Source: Candidatus Auribacter fodinae (lineage in GTDB: Bacteria > Auribacterota > Auribacteria > Auribacterales > Auribacteraceae). Taken from it: DNA of 64,000 nt. Each line of letters starts with the position of its first letter. The first letter of the stretch is position 1. This document shows positions 30,701 through 39,793 of this stretch, piece after piece. The stretch is taken from positions 1-64,000 of the forward strand of contig QZJZ01000094.1 of the NCBI GenBank assembly GCA_003599815.1. Direction: 5' to 3'. The notes under the pieces were generated by a model. It saw nothing but the letters and a program-made list of their open reading frames with translations. It was not told where the DNA came from and did not search any database. The translations under genes were made by a program, and so were the position numbers.

Positions 30701-33700
30701 TGGACAGCCTGAGCCCGATTCTTGATGAACGCTCGGATGATTCTGACATTATACGTAAACTGAGCGCTTATAATCCGCACGCTCTGCTTGAAATTGCGCG
30801 CACATCACGGAATTCAGCGTATTTAAAAGTGCTCGCCGGACAGGATCTTTATTCTCAGCCTGATTCACCCGTAAGGCTCTCGGACTTTAATACGTTTCGC
30901 ATTAAAGAAGTACTTATTGACAACAAATTTACGCCTACGGATTCATTACGTGAACTTGCCATGGACAGTCACTTTTTTGAGTATCTTTTAAAAAGAAACC
31001 CTCAGAAACTGAAACGGCTTATCGATCATGAACAGTCTATACCTGAATTACTTGAACTTGTTGGCGATCAACTTGAAGAAATTGATGATACCATTGACTC
31101 TGCTGTGGCGGAAGACCTGAAAACCTATATTATTCAAAGCAAATTAGCTGATGATACTTTGTTGCTGAAATATTTAAATGATCCTTCGCTGAAAGTGCGC
31201 GTTGCTCTTGCCCGATCTCAATTATCAGATGTGATGGCGCATGATCCAGCCGAAGAAGTGCGCATTGAGGTCGCGAAGAATCCGAAAACAACATTGATTA
31301 TTTTGAAAACCTACCTTGATTCCGAAGGCACAGCGGTTAAGACTGCACTGGCGTCAAATACTATGATTGACCGTGAGATTGTTGATTCATTAATGGCTGA
31401 AACTGATGAAAACCTCAAAGCCGTGCTGGCGCGTACATTAAGCGCTGAATCGTTACCGTTGCTGGAACAGTTTCAAAAGGAAATATCAGCCTATTTGATA
31501 CGCCTTATGAATGAGCATGGTTCTCTGGTGGATGAGGCTATTGCCCGCAGTAAGGGCAAACTGGATGAGCAGGTGTTGCTGAAATTACTTGAACAAGGGC
31601 CCAAAGTGCAGGAACTTGTTGCCGCTCGTTCTGATATCACCCCGAAGGTGCTCAAGGAATTATATGACATAAAGGCAGATGCTATTCGCCACCAGCTGGT
31701 CATTAATAGTGTTGTCGATTTACCCACTAGCGAATATATCTCCATTATCAATAAGAGCAAAAATGAAAAGGATGGATGGAAAACACGGCGCGCTATCGCA
31801 TCGAAAAAGCATTTAAAAGAGTCCGTGATGGAAATTCTCGCGGAAGATGAAAACGTCTTGGTTCGCGCTCAGATAGCTCATCGGCATGACCTTAAATCAG
31901 ATCTGTTTGAGGTGCTTGCCGCTGATCCAGTCCCGTTAGTACGCTCTTTTATCGCCGCAAACAGTGAGGCGCCCATAGGGGTAATACTTGGTTTAAGGAA
32001 TGATGAAACGCTTTTAAGCGAAGGACTGGTCACGGAACGTGGATTACTTGAAGGAATAACGCCTGATATGGTAGACAGGCTGAACAATCAGAAAACAACT
32101 GTTCTGACAAGGCTGGCAAGCAACCCCAGAATGTTACAGAGCCACAAACTGACGGATCGCCTTATTCGCGATTATAAGTATCACATTATTGTACTTCGCA
32201 CGATTCGTGACCAGCGGCAGAAGGCCGTTGATCTCTACAATGCGGGTGATTTTCATGGCGCGAAAGATATTCTTAAAATGCTTGCCAATTCGCATTATGC
32301 TCCGTACGGAACACATTTTCAGTTGGCTAACGCCATGATCCATATTCGTGATTTCCACCGCGCTGAAGAGTATTACAAGCGTGCTGTTGAGGAAACGAAT
32401 AATGTCGCGGCTCAGATTGCCTTGACCTCATTGCAGGGGCAGGTTGAAGTTTCTCCGCACTTGTTATACCTTGAAACGCCGTTACTGACGATTTTGCAGA
32501 ATTTCCATAATGTTTTACCGATCAAACCGGCAGACCACAATGTCATTCTGGAGTTTATACAGGACGCGCAGTCCACTGTTTCCGGCGCGACGAGTATTGA
32601 AAATATACCCGACTATATTTCTCCGTCTTCCCGCTGGGTAGATCTCCTGAAAAACGAAAATGTCGAACAGTTAGTCGCATTGCAGGTATATGCGTTGCGT
32701 GACGTATTAAGCCAGAGACTGATAGATATTCCCGGCGTATTAAAAGTACTGCGGCATTCTTTGCCGACAATGCTTGATTACCGCAACGTGACTGCGAAAA
32801 TGGATGAGGTTCGCGGTCATTTCTGGAGCGAAGTTATTGATAATTCCAACTTATCTGCGGAATTAAAAGCTGAAATGAGAAAAACTTCACCGGAACTGGT
32901 GGAATTATTTATGCGAGGCGGCGTAAGAGCGCTGGCAAAACGTGAAGAATACAATGAGTTCCGCCAGTCCATCATTATGGATAATGTACCGTCGATGATA
33001 CGGGAAGACGTGGCCCGTTCCGTGTGGCTTGAATTTCTCGAAATGACTGAAGATATGTTATTTAGCGAGCCTGATTACTTCAGGCGACTGAACCTTGTGA
33101 AACAATACGGTACTTTCGGCGGGATAGACCAGACCCTGAAAATAAGCCTTTCCTTGAGCGGCGGCGATTTTTATTATGGAGTCGGCGATATAAATTCGGT
33201 AGTTCGGTCGGAGGGGGCGCATAGTATAACCAGCGGTATTTTCCGCAACCTTGGAGAGTATCGGTACGTTGACGAGCTTCAGGATCGGGCGGCGCATTTG
33301 TCTTTTCCGGCGGATCTTGATAATTCCATTGAAGGGCAAAGAGTTCTCGCTATTTATACTAATCATGACGCATTGGCAATGGATCTATATCATATGATTT
33401 CCACAAAGCTGTCTTCAACGCAAATTATAGAGACAATCAGGAATTTTAAAGGAAAGAATTTAGTAGAAGATTACACTGTGCGCAACGCCTTGACCGCCTT
33501 GAGCGAACTCGATGATACCACATTGGGAAAACGGCTTATTGGCGAAGCCTTGTTTTATTTGTACCGTGACGAGTCGAACCTTGAATTAATCGATGAGGAA
33601 TTGCCGCTTGTGATCCAACGGCTTGGACAGTTGAAGGATGATATAAAATCGTTGCGCTGGAATGTTCGTGCCTTTTTTGAGGGCGGTGCGTACCTTGAAA

Positions 33701-35847
33701 CGTATAACCAGCCTTTCCCAACACTTGCGCCGCCACTGGATTTACTGGTAGGCGTAGAGGCTCTTGATAAGCTTAACCAGCCGAATATTAACAATCATTA
33801 CACAGGAGAATGGCTCCATTATTTATTGCGTATGAGAGTTCGTGAGCTTCTTGTCGCGAACCAGTTGACTCAATATAACCTTCGCCGGTTTTATACTACT
33901 GCTGTCATTTACCTGTCCGCGGTGACGAAACATGGCGAGCTGTTTGGGCATCTTGCCAATATAAAAGCTAAGTTTGAACAAGCCGATCAGAATGTACTGC
34001 CTGATGTGGTTAATATGCTGAATAATAACCGTATAACCGGATTGTCAGCGGTGATGCAGGAGCATATGCTTGACCTTCGGGCACGGGCGTCATCGCTCAT
34101 AAAGTTTGATAAAATGCGATTGATGGCATTACTTCAAAAGAGCACATTGGATAGATTTGTCGATACGGCTCACCCTTCGTATCCGATGACTATGAGTTTG
34201 GCGAATCACATTATTGACCGCCTGAAAAAGGGACAGTATCCTGAAGCGGCATATTTAACCTCGAACCTGATGGAACGCCTGCGAAAACATCAGTACCTTG
34301 GATATGCTCAGGAAATTGAAAGAAGTATTTTACCGATGGATGAGGAAGCTCGTGCGTTTGTTCAGGGCTTCTTTTCTGAATTTGAGCGATATGATGATTT
34401 GCGCAAAACCGCCGCGACAACTTTGCCGCAGGTAACAGAGGTGATAAAATCATTAACGCCGGAAACGGTTTTTGGCGCTGTGGAGAACCGGCAGGTAGCG
34501 GCGGCGGAGCCTGAAAAAGTTATGCTCAAGGAAATAGGGTCGCAGTTGACTAAGCTTCTTCTTATGACAGGCGAAATCACGTTTTCACAGTTTATGAACC
34601 TTGCCACTGATTATTATACAGGCGCTTATCAGGCATTTAAGAAGTCAGGTCAATTTGTTCCTCAAGCCGCTTTCGTGCCAACGTCACCGGTATTCTGGTC
34701 AACGCTGAAAGATCAGCTTTTTGGTTTTCTGAAGAGATACAGTTTCATCAATATGGCATCCCTTCTTGAAAAGTTTAAAGAGGATTTTTCTATGAATGCC
34801 AAAACTGACCGCGGCGGCGCAAAGCTGTATACGCATTGGTCGTCAGTATTGCCTGTCTTCTATATTTTTGGAGGCGAAGCAGTACGGTCTGTCATGTCTA
34901 TGGTGGGAGGCGCCGCTTTTATTGCGCTTGGTATTTTCGGTATATTTAAAGCAGGACAATTATTAGCCCGTTATTTCGCCGAACAGAGAGAACGGAAATT
35001 TGCGGAATCCGGTACGGATACTCTTGTCCGTCCTGAGTTTTCTCAATGGGGTAATGGCTTACAGCCGTTGACGCCTGAACTGGATATTAAAGCAGTTGAC
35101 TTGATCAGGCCGTATATTGTATCCAGCGTGCCTGAAGGCAGAAAACGTACTACTCTGATTATGGATTTCGATTCTTTATCATCAAATTGGGATGTGGTGT
35201 CTGTGATTGAGTATTACCTGAAAAACGATTTAGCCGATGGCAGGCAAATCTTTTTTGTATCGGCAGAAAAGTCACAACGGCAAATGCGGCATATTCTTAA
35301 CAAAGCGGGCATAGTCCTGACACCGGCCATACGAACCATAGGTATTGATGATTTACGGGCGGGCCTTGAGCCGGGCGCTCAGCCTGAGGATGTATTTCGC
35401 TATTTACAGCGGAATTACAATATTTCAGTTCAGGAGTCCCTGTTGCTGGTCTCGTCATCATATGACTCATCTTTCACGCCATCCTTTATGAATCAAGGAG
35501 GTATTATATTTCAGCTTACGCCTGTTGAGAATATAGGGAGTATTTTTACCTTTTTTGATACAGCATTATCTTTCTCTGATGCTGATAAAATACCCTATAT
35601 GTTACCTTTGAATGACGTTTCTTCGCAAAGCCCATATTATGATTGGTTTATGCATAAGAAAGAGAACTATGGTACCGTCAGTGTTGATGATCTGATTCAG
35701 GAAATAGAACGGCGAGGAAAACAACCATCTCCGCAGGATATGGCGGGAATATCTTTTGGTATTCTTCCTGCAGGAGGTTATCTTGGTGTACCGAATTCAA
35801 AATTGAAACTCAATCCCCGATCTGATATAATCGAGTCTTCCTTGTAA
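27745..35847 (+). CDS. Giant (about 2700 aa) multidomain exported/membrane-associated protein: ChaN/TraB-Tiki-like N-terminus, HEAT/LRV-like repeats, TPR, TM segment, HAD-like C-terminus
   Basis: Single uninterrupted ORF (track start TTG 27700; ATG 27745 with signal-like MIKNRNILKFISIALIELLFCPDGIFGA preferred). Domain suggestions from motifs: 'WIIHIQDAHCNSDAQMNI', 'LVLLEGSEG', 'ALVAGGFHTEGI'; ...'VRVALARSQLSDVMAHDPAEEVRIEVAKNP'...; 'AVDLYNAGDFHGAKDILK'...; TM 'VGGAAFIALGIFGIFKAGQLLARYF'; 'LIMDFDSLSSNWD'. Confidence 0.85.
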   Translation: MIKNRNILKFISIALIELLFCPDGIFGADLPERYSVPEKYGSVKMIHTAPNSDKWIIHIQDAHCNSDAQMNIAAILQRLNRNEALDLVLLEGSEGVIDPAPLRDYPDHKARNTVSKYLVNSADISGAEYFSILSDLDVPLYGIEEEDLYTKNLEALVTVMNLKNRNMALLDMLNQCVNDSILNRCSKEVQEFVSWKTRYDHHQTDVYDYVSYIKQYIDIEHDAYPNISFILDLTAKKNAVDFGTLEEETADLLNYFSANLAREKLAELFKLNLRFKVGELSASAFFQKIRSFMQEEEINEERYPHIVQYCGMIDLYASIDHRVLADEIAVCEAQAVSTCVKSQFEMDCYDLWYRLGILRNYMNLELTKNEKAYYSANTELFALPAMRGLLQSAAPDKAGSMESALNELDSNRNNISSFYEYAYKRDEILVEKTLEYMDSTNSSSAALVAGGFHTEGITRILAERDVNVAVVVPKISKITDQDHYFSIISHTRSPYEQFIETALNSLADTSFLAQNQIGPDQMRRQIKLTKAISLFMGESADNLHAQNRAFGPQELINSLNSMLQGYDTHSVRFEDMTFIDGYRFYMLSINGRKTVFYFEDKGSPAISKIMDSVVDDIASILETKIELDGEKNVTVLRPEIMARLEEQRSVIEARLQSQLSGAIQMTADLKKQLKNAIVDFAYLNDQEFTLEEVVNMLRQTYGMVFDYRADLQPVIEEMIRENWLNGNFDIPELPFTLDLDVRLAYYLSMMAEDENYFPKTSELSEMYRARFRPFNIENIMIEQGVPMEAVLSIVRQMDSYGTSGKLETVFGYTLPSGDAFEGRIITNENGFSYLSISSIGQSAIDNFGAGFDFDMPAVPDVELVQEQTALTVMIENNRYIVSLVEMGDEEKPANILLQEEIPFSETARESLMNILNTIIVNYVPYTSLNSLVIMNQDRVRLFDISEGIEPEDIQGLIPDAEFGNILISEINGINQAVANIIDGEPLDSLSPILDERSDDSDIIRKLSAYNPHALLEIARTSRNSAYLKVLAGQDLYSQPDSPVRLSDFNTFRIKEVLIDNKFTPTDSLRELAMDSHFFEYLLKRNPQKLKRLIDHEQSIPELLELVGDQLEEIDDTIDSAVAEDLKTYIIQSKLADDTLLLKYLNDPSLKVRVALARSQLSDVMAHDPAEEVRIEVAKNPKTTLIILKTYLDSEGTAVKTALASNTMIDREIVDSLMAETDENLKAVLARTLSAESLPLLEQFQKEISAYLIRLMNEHGSLVDEAIARSKGKLDEQVLLKLLEQGPKVQELVAARSDITPKVLKELYDIKADAIRHQLVINSVVDLPTSEYISIINKSKNEKDGWKTRRAIASKKHLKESVMEILAEDENVLVRAQIAHRHDLKSDLFEVLAADPVPLVRSFIAANSEAPIGVILGLRNDETLLSEGLVTERGLLEGITPDMVDRLNNQKTTVLTRLASNPRMLQSHKLTDRLIRDYKYHIIVLRTIRDQRQKAVDLYNAGDFHGAKDILKMLANSHYAPYGTHFQLANAMIHIRDFHRAEEYYKRAVEETNNVAAQIALTSLQGQVEVSPHLLYLETPLLTILQNFHNVLPIKPADHNVILEFIQDAQSTVSGATSIENIPDYISPSSRWVDLLKNENVEQLVALQVYALRDVLSQRLIDIPGVLKVLRHSLPTMLDYRNVTAKMDEVRGHFWSEVIDNSNLSAELKAEMRKTSPELVELFMRGGVRALAKREEYNEFRQSIIMDNVPSMIREDVARSVWLEFLEMTEDMLFSEPDYFRRLNLVKQYGTFGGIDQTLKISLSLSGGDFYYGVGDINSVVRSEGAHSITSGIFRNLGEYRYVDELQDRAAHLSFPADLDNSIEGQRVLAIYTNHDALAMDLYHMISTKLSSTQIIETIRNFKGKNLVEDYTVRNALTALSELDDTTLGKRLIGEALFYLYRDESNLELIDEELPLVIQRLGQLKDDIKSLRWNVRAFFEGGAYLETYNQPFPTLAPPLDLLVGVEALDKLNQPNINNHYTGEWLHYLLRMRVRELLVANQLTQYNLRRFYTTAVIYLSAVTKHGELFGHLANIKAKFEQADQNVLPDVVNMLNNNRITGLSAVMQEHMLDLRARASSLIKFDKMRLMALLQKSTLDRFVDTAHPSYPMTMSLANHIIDRLKKGQYPEAAYLTSNLMERLRKHQYLGYAQEIERSILPMDEEARAFVQGFFSEFERYDDLRKTAATTLPQVTEVIKSLTPETVFGAVENRQVAAAEPEKVMLKEIGSQLTKLLLMTGEITFSQFMNLATDYYTGAYQAFKKSGQFVPQAAFVPTSPVFWSTLKDQLFGFLKRYSFINMASLLEKFKEDFSMNAKTDRGGAKLYTHWSSVLPVFYIFGGEAVRSVMSMVGGAAFIALGIFGIFKAGQLLARYFAEQRERKFAESGTDTLVRPEFSQWGNGLQPLTPELDIKAVDLIRPYIVSSVPEGRKRTTLIMDFDSLSSNWDVVSVIEYYLKNDLADGRQIFFVSAEKSQRQMRHILNKAGIVLTPAIRTIGIDDLRAGLEPGAQPEDVFRYLQRNYNISVQESLLLVSSSYDSSFTPSFMNQGGIIFQLTPVENIGSIFTFFDTALSFSDADKIPYMLPLNDVSSQSPYYDWFMHKKENYGTVSVDDLIQEIERRGKQPSPQDMAGISFGILPAGGYLGVPNSKLKLNPRSDIIESSL

Positions 35848-35896
35848 TACTATCATTTTTTCAATGAGGCATATTCTGTGATAACAGGATTACTAT

Positions 35897-36490
35897 ATGG
35901 TTAGAATTATTGCCGGTAAATGGCGCAGTAGAAAAATTGTCATACCGCAAGCATCTAGTATACGCCCTACTTCCGATAGGGTGAAAGAAGCCCTATTTTC
36001 TTCTCTTGGCGAGAAGGTTGTTGATGCGCGTGTCCTTGACTTGTTTTGCGGTGCTGGCAATCTGGGGCTGGAAGCGTTGAGCAGGGGAGCACGCTCATCC
36101 TGTTTCGTTGAGAATAATACAGTGTGCCTGAGATTTCTGGAGACCAATATACGGGCATTAGAATGCAGTGAATCCTCACGGGTGGTCAGGTCTGATGCGG
36201 TGAGGTTTATTGAATCATATAAATCTTCTGAAAACGGATTTGACATAGTTTTCGCCGATCCCCCGTACGATATTGTCACACAATTGTTTACACTGCATGG
36301 CAATAGAAATATATTGCAACTGATGGTGGAACATGGTATAGTTAGCGGCTTTACAACGATTGTCCTTGAGCATGGGGCTAAGTTTGCTATACCAGAGAGC
36401 CTGAATACCATCATGAGTGTCAAAACACGGCGATATGGTGATACGGCTGTTTCGTTTTTTCAATTGATAAATAAGGATTATACGCAATGA
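35897..36490 (+). CDS. rsmD: 16S rRNA (guanine966-N2)-methyltransferase RsmD
   Basis: MVRIIAGKWRSRKI, RPTSDRVKEALFSSL, LDLFCGAGNLGLEALSRGA, FADPPYD. Confidence 0.94.
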   Translation: MVRIIAGKWRSRKIVIPQASSIRPTSDRVKEALFSSLGEKVVDARVLDLFCGAGNLGLEALSRGARSSCFVENNTVCLRFLETNIRALECSESSRVVRSDAVRFIESYKSSENGFDIVFADPPYDIVTQLFTLHGNRNILQLMVEHGIVSGFTTIVLEHGAKFAIPESLNTIMSVKTRRYGDTAVSFFQLINKDYTQ

Positions 36491-36975
36491 ACAATACGCT
36501 TGCAGTATATCCCGGAAGTTTTGATCCTGTTACATTCGGGCATATTGATATAATTGAGCGTGCTTCCCGGTTATACCCCAACCTGATAGTTGCGGTTCTT
36601 GGAAATTCTGCGAAAAAATCCTGTTTTTCACTTGAGGAACGGACTGATATGTTGCGGGCGGTTCTGGGGAATAAAAAGGGCATTGAGGTCGACAGCTTTG
36701 ATGGATTGCTTGTTACATATATGCGCAACAAGCGGGCGAATATTCTGGTTCGCGGGTTGCGGGCTATATCGGATTTCGAGTATGAGTTTCAGATGGCTCT
36801 TTTTAATAAATCGTTGGATGATAATATAGAAACAGTATTTTTAATGTCTCGGGCGGAGTATTCGTATGTCAGTTCGCGGCTCATCAAAGAGATAGCCGTT
36901 CATGGCGGGGATATATCCTCTTTTGTTCCGCATATAGTTGTGGAAAAAGTACATGAAAAACTTCAATTCAATTAA
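36487..36975 (+). CDS. coaD: Phosphopantetheine adenylyltransferase
   Basis: AVYPGSFDPVTFGHIDIIERA, RGLRAISDFEYEFQMA, SSRLIKEIA. Confidence 0.96.
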   Translation: MNNTLAVYPGSFDPVTFGHIDIIERASRLYPNLIVAVLGNSAKKSCFSLEERTDMLRAVLGNKKGIEVDSFDGLLVTYMRNKRANILVRGLRAISDFEYEFQMALFNKSLDDNIETVFLMSRAEYSYVSSRLIKEIAVHGGDISSFVPHIVVEKVHEKLQFN

Positions 36976-36988
36976 TTGTAAGGTGGTG

Positions 36989-37501
36989 ATGGTCATGTCG
37001 CATTATCCTAACAGGTTTAAAATCAGAGTAGACAGCGTCACTTCAATGGGGATTGACATTGAAAGCGAGCTCTCTGTTCTTCTTCTTGACGAGGATACGC
37101 CGCTTGAATTCATAGATCCTATTACAGTGAAGGTGCATGCCAGCAAAGTGGAGAGGAGCATTGCCGTTAAAGGGACTATATCCGTTCGCGCGAAAGCTGC
37201 ATGTGCACGATGTCTTAACGAGCTTAACTATCTGGTGGAACGTGATAATTTTTTTGCATTTGTAAAAATTCCCCACGATGAGAATATAGACTTGACAGAG
37301 CAGTTGCGTGAAGATATTATTGTCTCTTTGCCTATCCGACTGCTTTGTAGCGATGATTGCAAAGGGTTATGCGATGTTTGCGGAACAAACCTGAATGAGA
37401 GAACGTGTGAGTGTACTCATACAGAGTTTATTAAGGAAAGCGCATTCGACGGTCTCGATAAATTAATGGACTTAAAAAATAAACAGGATAACGAAAATTA
37501 A
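36989..37501 (+). CDS. YceD/DUF177 family protein
   Basis: CxxC-type zinc ribbon (CSDDCKGLCDVCGTNLNERTCEC), C-terminal LDKLMDLK, directly upstream of rpmF. Start ATG 36989 preferred over track start 36938. Confidence 0.88.
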   Translation: MVMSHYPNRFKIRVDSVTSMGIDIESELSVLLLDEDTPLEFIDPITVKVHASKVERSIAVKGTISVRAKAACARCLNELNYLVERDNFFAFVKIPHDENIDLTEQLREDIIVSLPIRLLCSDDCKGLCDVCGTNLNERTCECTHTEFIKESAFDGLDKLMDLKNKQDNEN

Positions 37502-37531
37502 CGTTAATAGATAATATAAGGATGTTTAACA

Positions 37532-37717
37532 ATGGCTAATCCTAAGAAGAGAATGTCAAAGTGTCGTACTCACACCAGAAGATCGCATGACAGGCTTGAT
37601 ATGCCTGCAGTGGTGTCATGTGATAATTGCGGCCAGCCGAAACTGCCTCATCGTATTTGTCCTGAATGCGGTTATTATGGAAAAAAACAGATTGTTGAGG
37701 TAGAAGAAGGGGTCTGA
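37532..37717 (+). CDS. rpmF: 50S ribosomal protein L32
   Basis: MANPKKRMSKCRTHTRRSHDRL..., CDNCGQPKLPHRICPECGYYGKKQ. Confidence 0.96.
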   Translation: MANPKKRMSKCRTHTRRSHDRLDMPAVVSCDNCGQPKLPHRICPECGYYGKKQIVEVEEGV

Positions 37718-37725
37718 TTGCTCCA

Positions 37726-38754
37726 ATGAGAATAGCCATTGATGCTATGGGGGGTGATTACGCCCCTGAAGCAGTGGTGCTTGGTGTAATTGAGGCGCTC
37801 GACGTTGTAGGGGACAGGTGTAAACTGGTTCTTGTCGGCGATGAAGAACGCATCAAGCAGATACTGGATAAACATGGCGTAGGCCATGATAAAAGGCCGG
37901 AGATCGTTCATGCACCGGAAGTTGTTGGTATGGATGAGTCTCCAAGCATTAGTCTTAAACGTAAAAAGCGATCTTCAATCGCGGTATGCGCCAGCCTCGC
38001 TAAATCAGGTGAAGTCGATGCGCTGGTTAGTGCTGGAAACACAGGAGCTGTTGTTGCCGCCACTAAACTTCGGTTGCGTTTTTTACGCGGCGTGGAAAGA
38101 CCGGCTATCGCAACCCCTATACCTACTCCAAAAGGTATAACGGTGATGCTTGACGCAGGCGCGAATGTTGATTCCAAACCATATAATTTGCTTCAGTTTG
38201 CGGGCATGGGCGCCTGTTATTCCAAATTAATTTTCGGTATAGAAAACCCTAAAATCGGTATTCTCAGCATCGGCGAGGAAGAAGGTAAAGGAAACGAACT
38301 GACCAAAGAGACATTTAATCTGCTGAAAAATAGCGGGCTGAATTTTATCGGCAATGTGGAAGGCAGGGATATTTTTACTCATAAAGCTGATGTTGTTGTG
38401 ACCGATGGGTTTGTTGGAAATGTAGTTTTGAAAGTAACCGAAGGTGTGCATCGTACCTTTAAGACGATGTTGAAGGAAGCAATTTCTAAATCTATATTAA
38501 GTAAATTAGGGGGGCTTCTTATTGCTCCTGCCTTTAAAGATGTAACCCGTCGCGGCGATTATGAAGAATATGGCGGAGCTCCGTTGCTAGGTGTTGATGG
38601 TATTTCAATAATATGTCATGGGTCTTCCTCTCCAAAAGCTATCAAAAACGCTGTTAGAATTGCACATGAGCTCGGTCAAATTGAAGTCAATCGCCATATC
38701 GAAGATTTGATGGACCGCTTGAAGGTTCTAAAGAACAATAATAATACTTTTTAA
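37726..38754 (+). CDS. plsX: Phosphate acyltransferase PlsX
   Basis: MRIAIDAMGGDYAPEAVV, SAGNTGAVVAAT, YGGAPLLGVDG. Confidence 0.96.
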   Translation: MRIAIDAMGGDYAPEAVVLGVIEALDVVGDRCKLVLVGDEERIKQILDKHGVGHDKRPEIVHAPEVVGMDESPSISLKRKKRSSIAVCASLAKSGEVDALVSAGNTGAVVAATKLRLRFLRGVERPAIATPIPTPKGITVMLDAGANVDSKPYNLLQFAGMGACYSKLIFGIENPKIGILSIGEEEGKGNELTKETFNLLKNSGLNFIGNVEGRDIFTHKADVVVTDGFVGNVVLKVTEGVHRTFKTMLKEAISKSILSKLGGLLIAPAFKDVTRRGDYEEYGGAPLLGVDGISIICHGSSSPKAIKNAVRIAHELGQIEVNRHIEDLMDRLKVLKNNNNTF

Positions 38755-38765
38755 ACTATACCATA

Positions 38766-39770
38766 TTGAGGTGCGTAGTGGTCGAAGCAAAGAAAACCAT
38801 TAAAGTCATAGGGACTGGCTCGTTTCTTCCAGACAAGGTATTGACAAATTCCGACCTTGAAAAAATGGTGGAAACATCTGATGAATGGATCGTTACGCGA
38901 TCTGGTATAAAAGAAAGGCGACTGGTTGGATCCAATACTTCGACATCGGATATAGCCGCCGCCGCCGCCACAAGCGCTCTGAAAAACGCGAACCTTACGC
39001 CGGATAAGTTAGACTTAATTATTGTGGCTACTGTCACAGCAGATTATGTGTTCCCGTCAACGGCCTGTCTTGTGCAGGATAAGATAGGGGCTGTTAACGC
39101 CGCGGCTTTTGACATTTCTGCCGCATGTTCCGGCTTTCTGTACGGACTAATTACTGCCAGTTCGTTCCTGTGGTCAAAAGTACATCAAAGAGTTATGGTG
39201 ATCGGGGCTGAGACCTTATCTAAAATTACTGACTGGACTGACCGTTCAACATGTGTTCTGTTTGGCGACGGCGCTGGAGCGGTTATACTTGAACTGGGGA
39301 ATGGCGGTTTTGAAATGCTTGATTACTGCATGGGCGCTGATGGTTCGGGCTCTTCTCTGCTGGAAGTTCCCGCAGGTGGTTCTGTCTGCCCTGCATCGCC
39401 CGAGACAGTTGAAAATCATATGCACTTTATCAAAATGAAGGGCAATGAATTGTATCGTTGGGCGGTTAATAAAATGAAAAATCTGCTTGATGACGCCATA
39501 GAGCGTTCAGGCATTACTGTTGAGGACATTGCCTACATTATACCTCATCAGGTAAACATTCGGATCATTGACGCGGCTTTAAAAAGATTGGATTTATCGA
39601 GGGATAAAGTGATAATTAATCTTGATAAATATGGTAATACTTCGGCGGCGTCGATACCAATTGCGCTTGATGAATTGTCACGATCCAATGGTATTAAAAA
39701 GGGTGATGTAATTATATTTGTCGCTTTCGGTAGTGGACTTACCTGGGCATCATGCACGGTGCGCTGGTAA
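38766..39770 (+). CDS. fabH: 3-oxoacyl-ACP synthase III
   Basis: GTGSFLPDKVLTN, AACSGFLYGL, HQVNIRI, NLDKYGNTSAASIPIAL. A GTG a few codons downstream is an alternative start. Confidence 0.95.
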   Translation: MRCVVVEAKKTIKVIGTGSFLPDKVLTNSDLEKMVETSDEWIVTRSGIKERRLVGSNTSTSDIAAAAATSALKNANLTPDKLDLIIVATVTADYVFPSTACLVQDKIGAVNAAAFDISAACSGFLYGLITASSFLWSKVHQRVMVIGAETLSKITDWTDRSTCVLFGDGAGAVILELGNGGFEMLDYCMGADGSGSSLLEVPAGGSVCPASPETVENHMHFIKMKGNELYRWAVNKMKNLLDDAIERSGITVEDIAYIIPHQVNIRIIDAALKRLDLSRDKVIINLDKYGNTSAASIPIALDELSRSNGIKKGDVIIFVAFGSGLTWASCTVRW

Positions 39771-39793
39771 TTGCGAAATTGAGAGGTGATAGA

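Noticed and set aside
23661-35847. Prophage, secretion-system effector island or CRISPR in the giant-gene region
   Set aside because: No integrase, structural phage genes, transposase or regular direct repeats; the flanking genes are ordinary core genes.
35893-36423. 176-aa minus-strand ORF antisense to rsmD
   Set aside because: Shadow ORF covering a confidently identified methyltransferase gene; no recognisable motifs.
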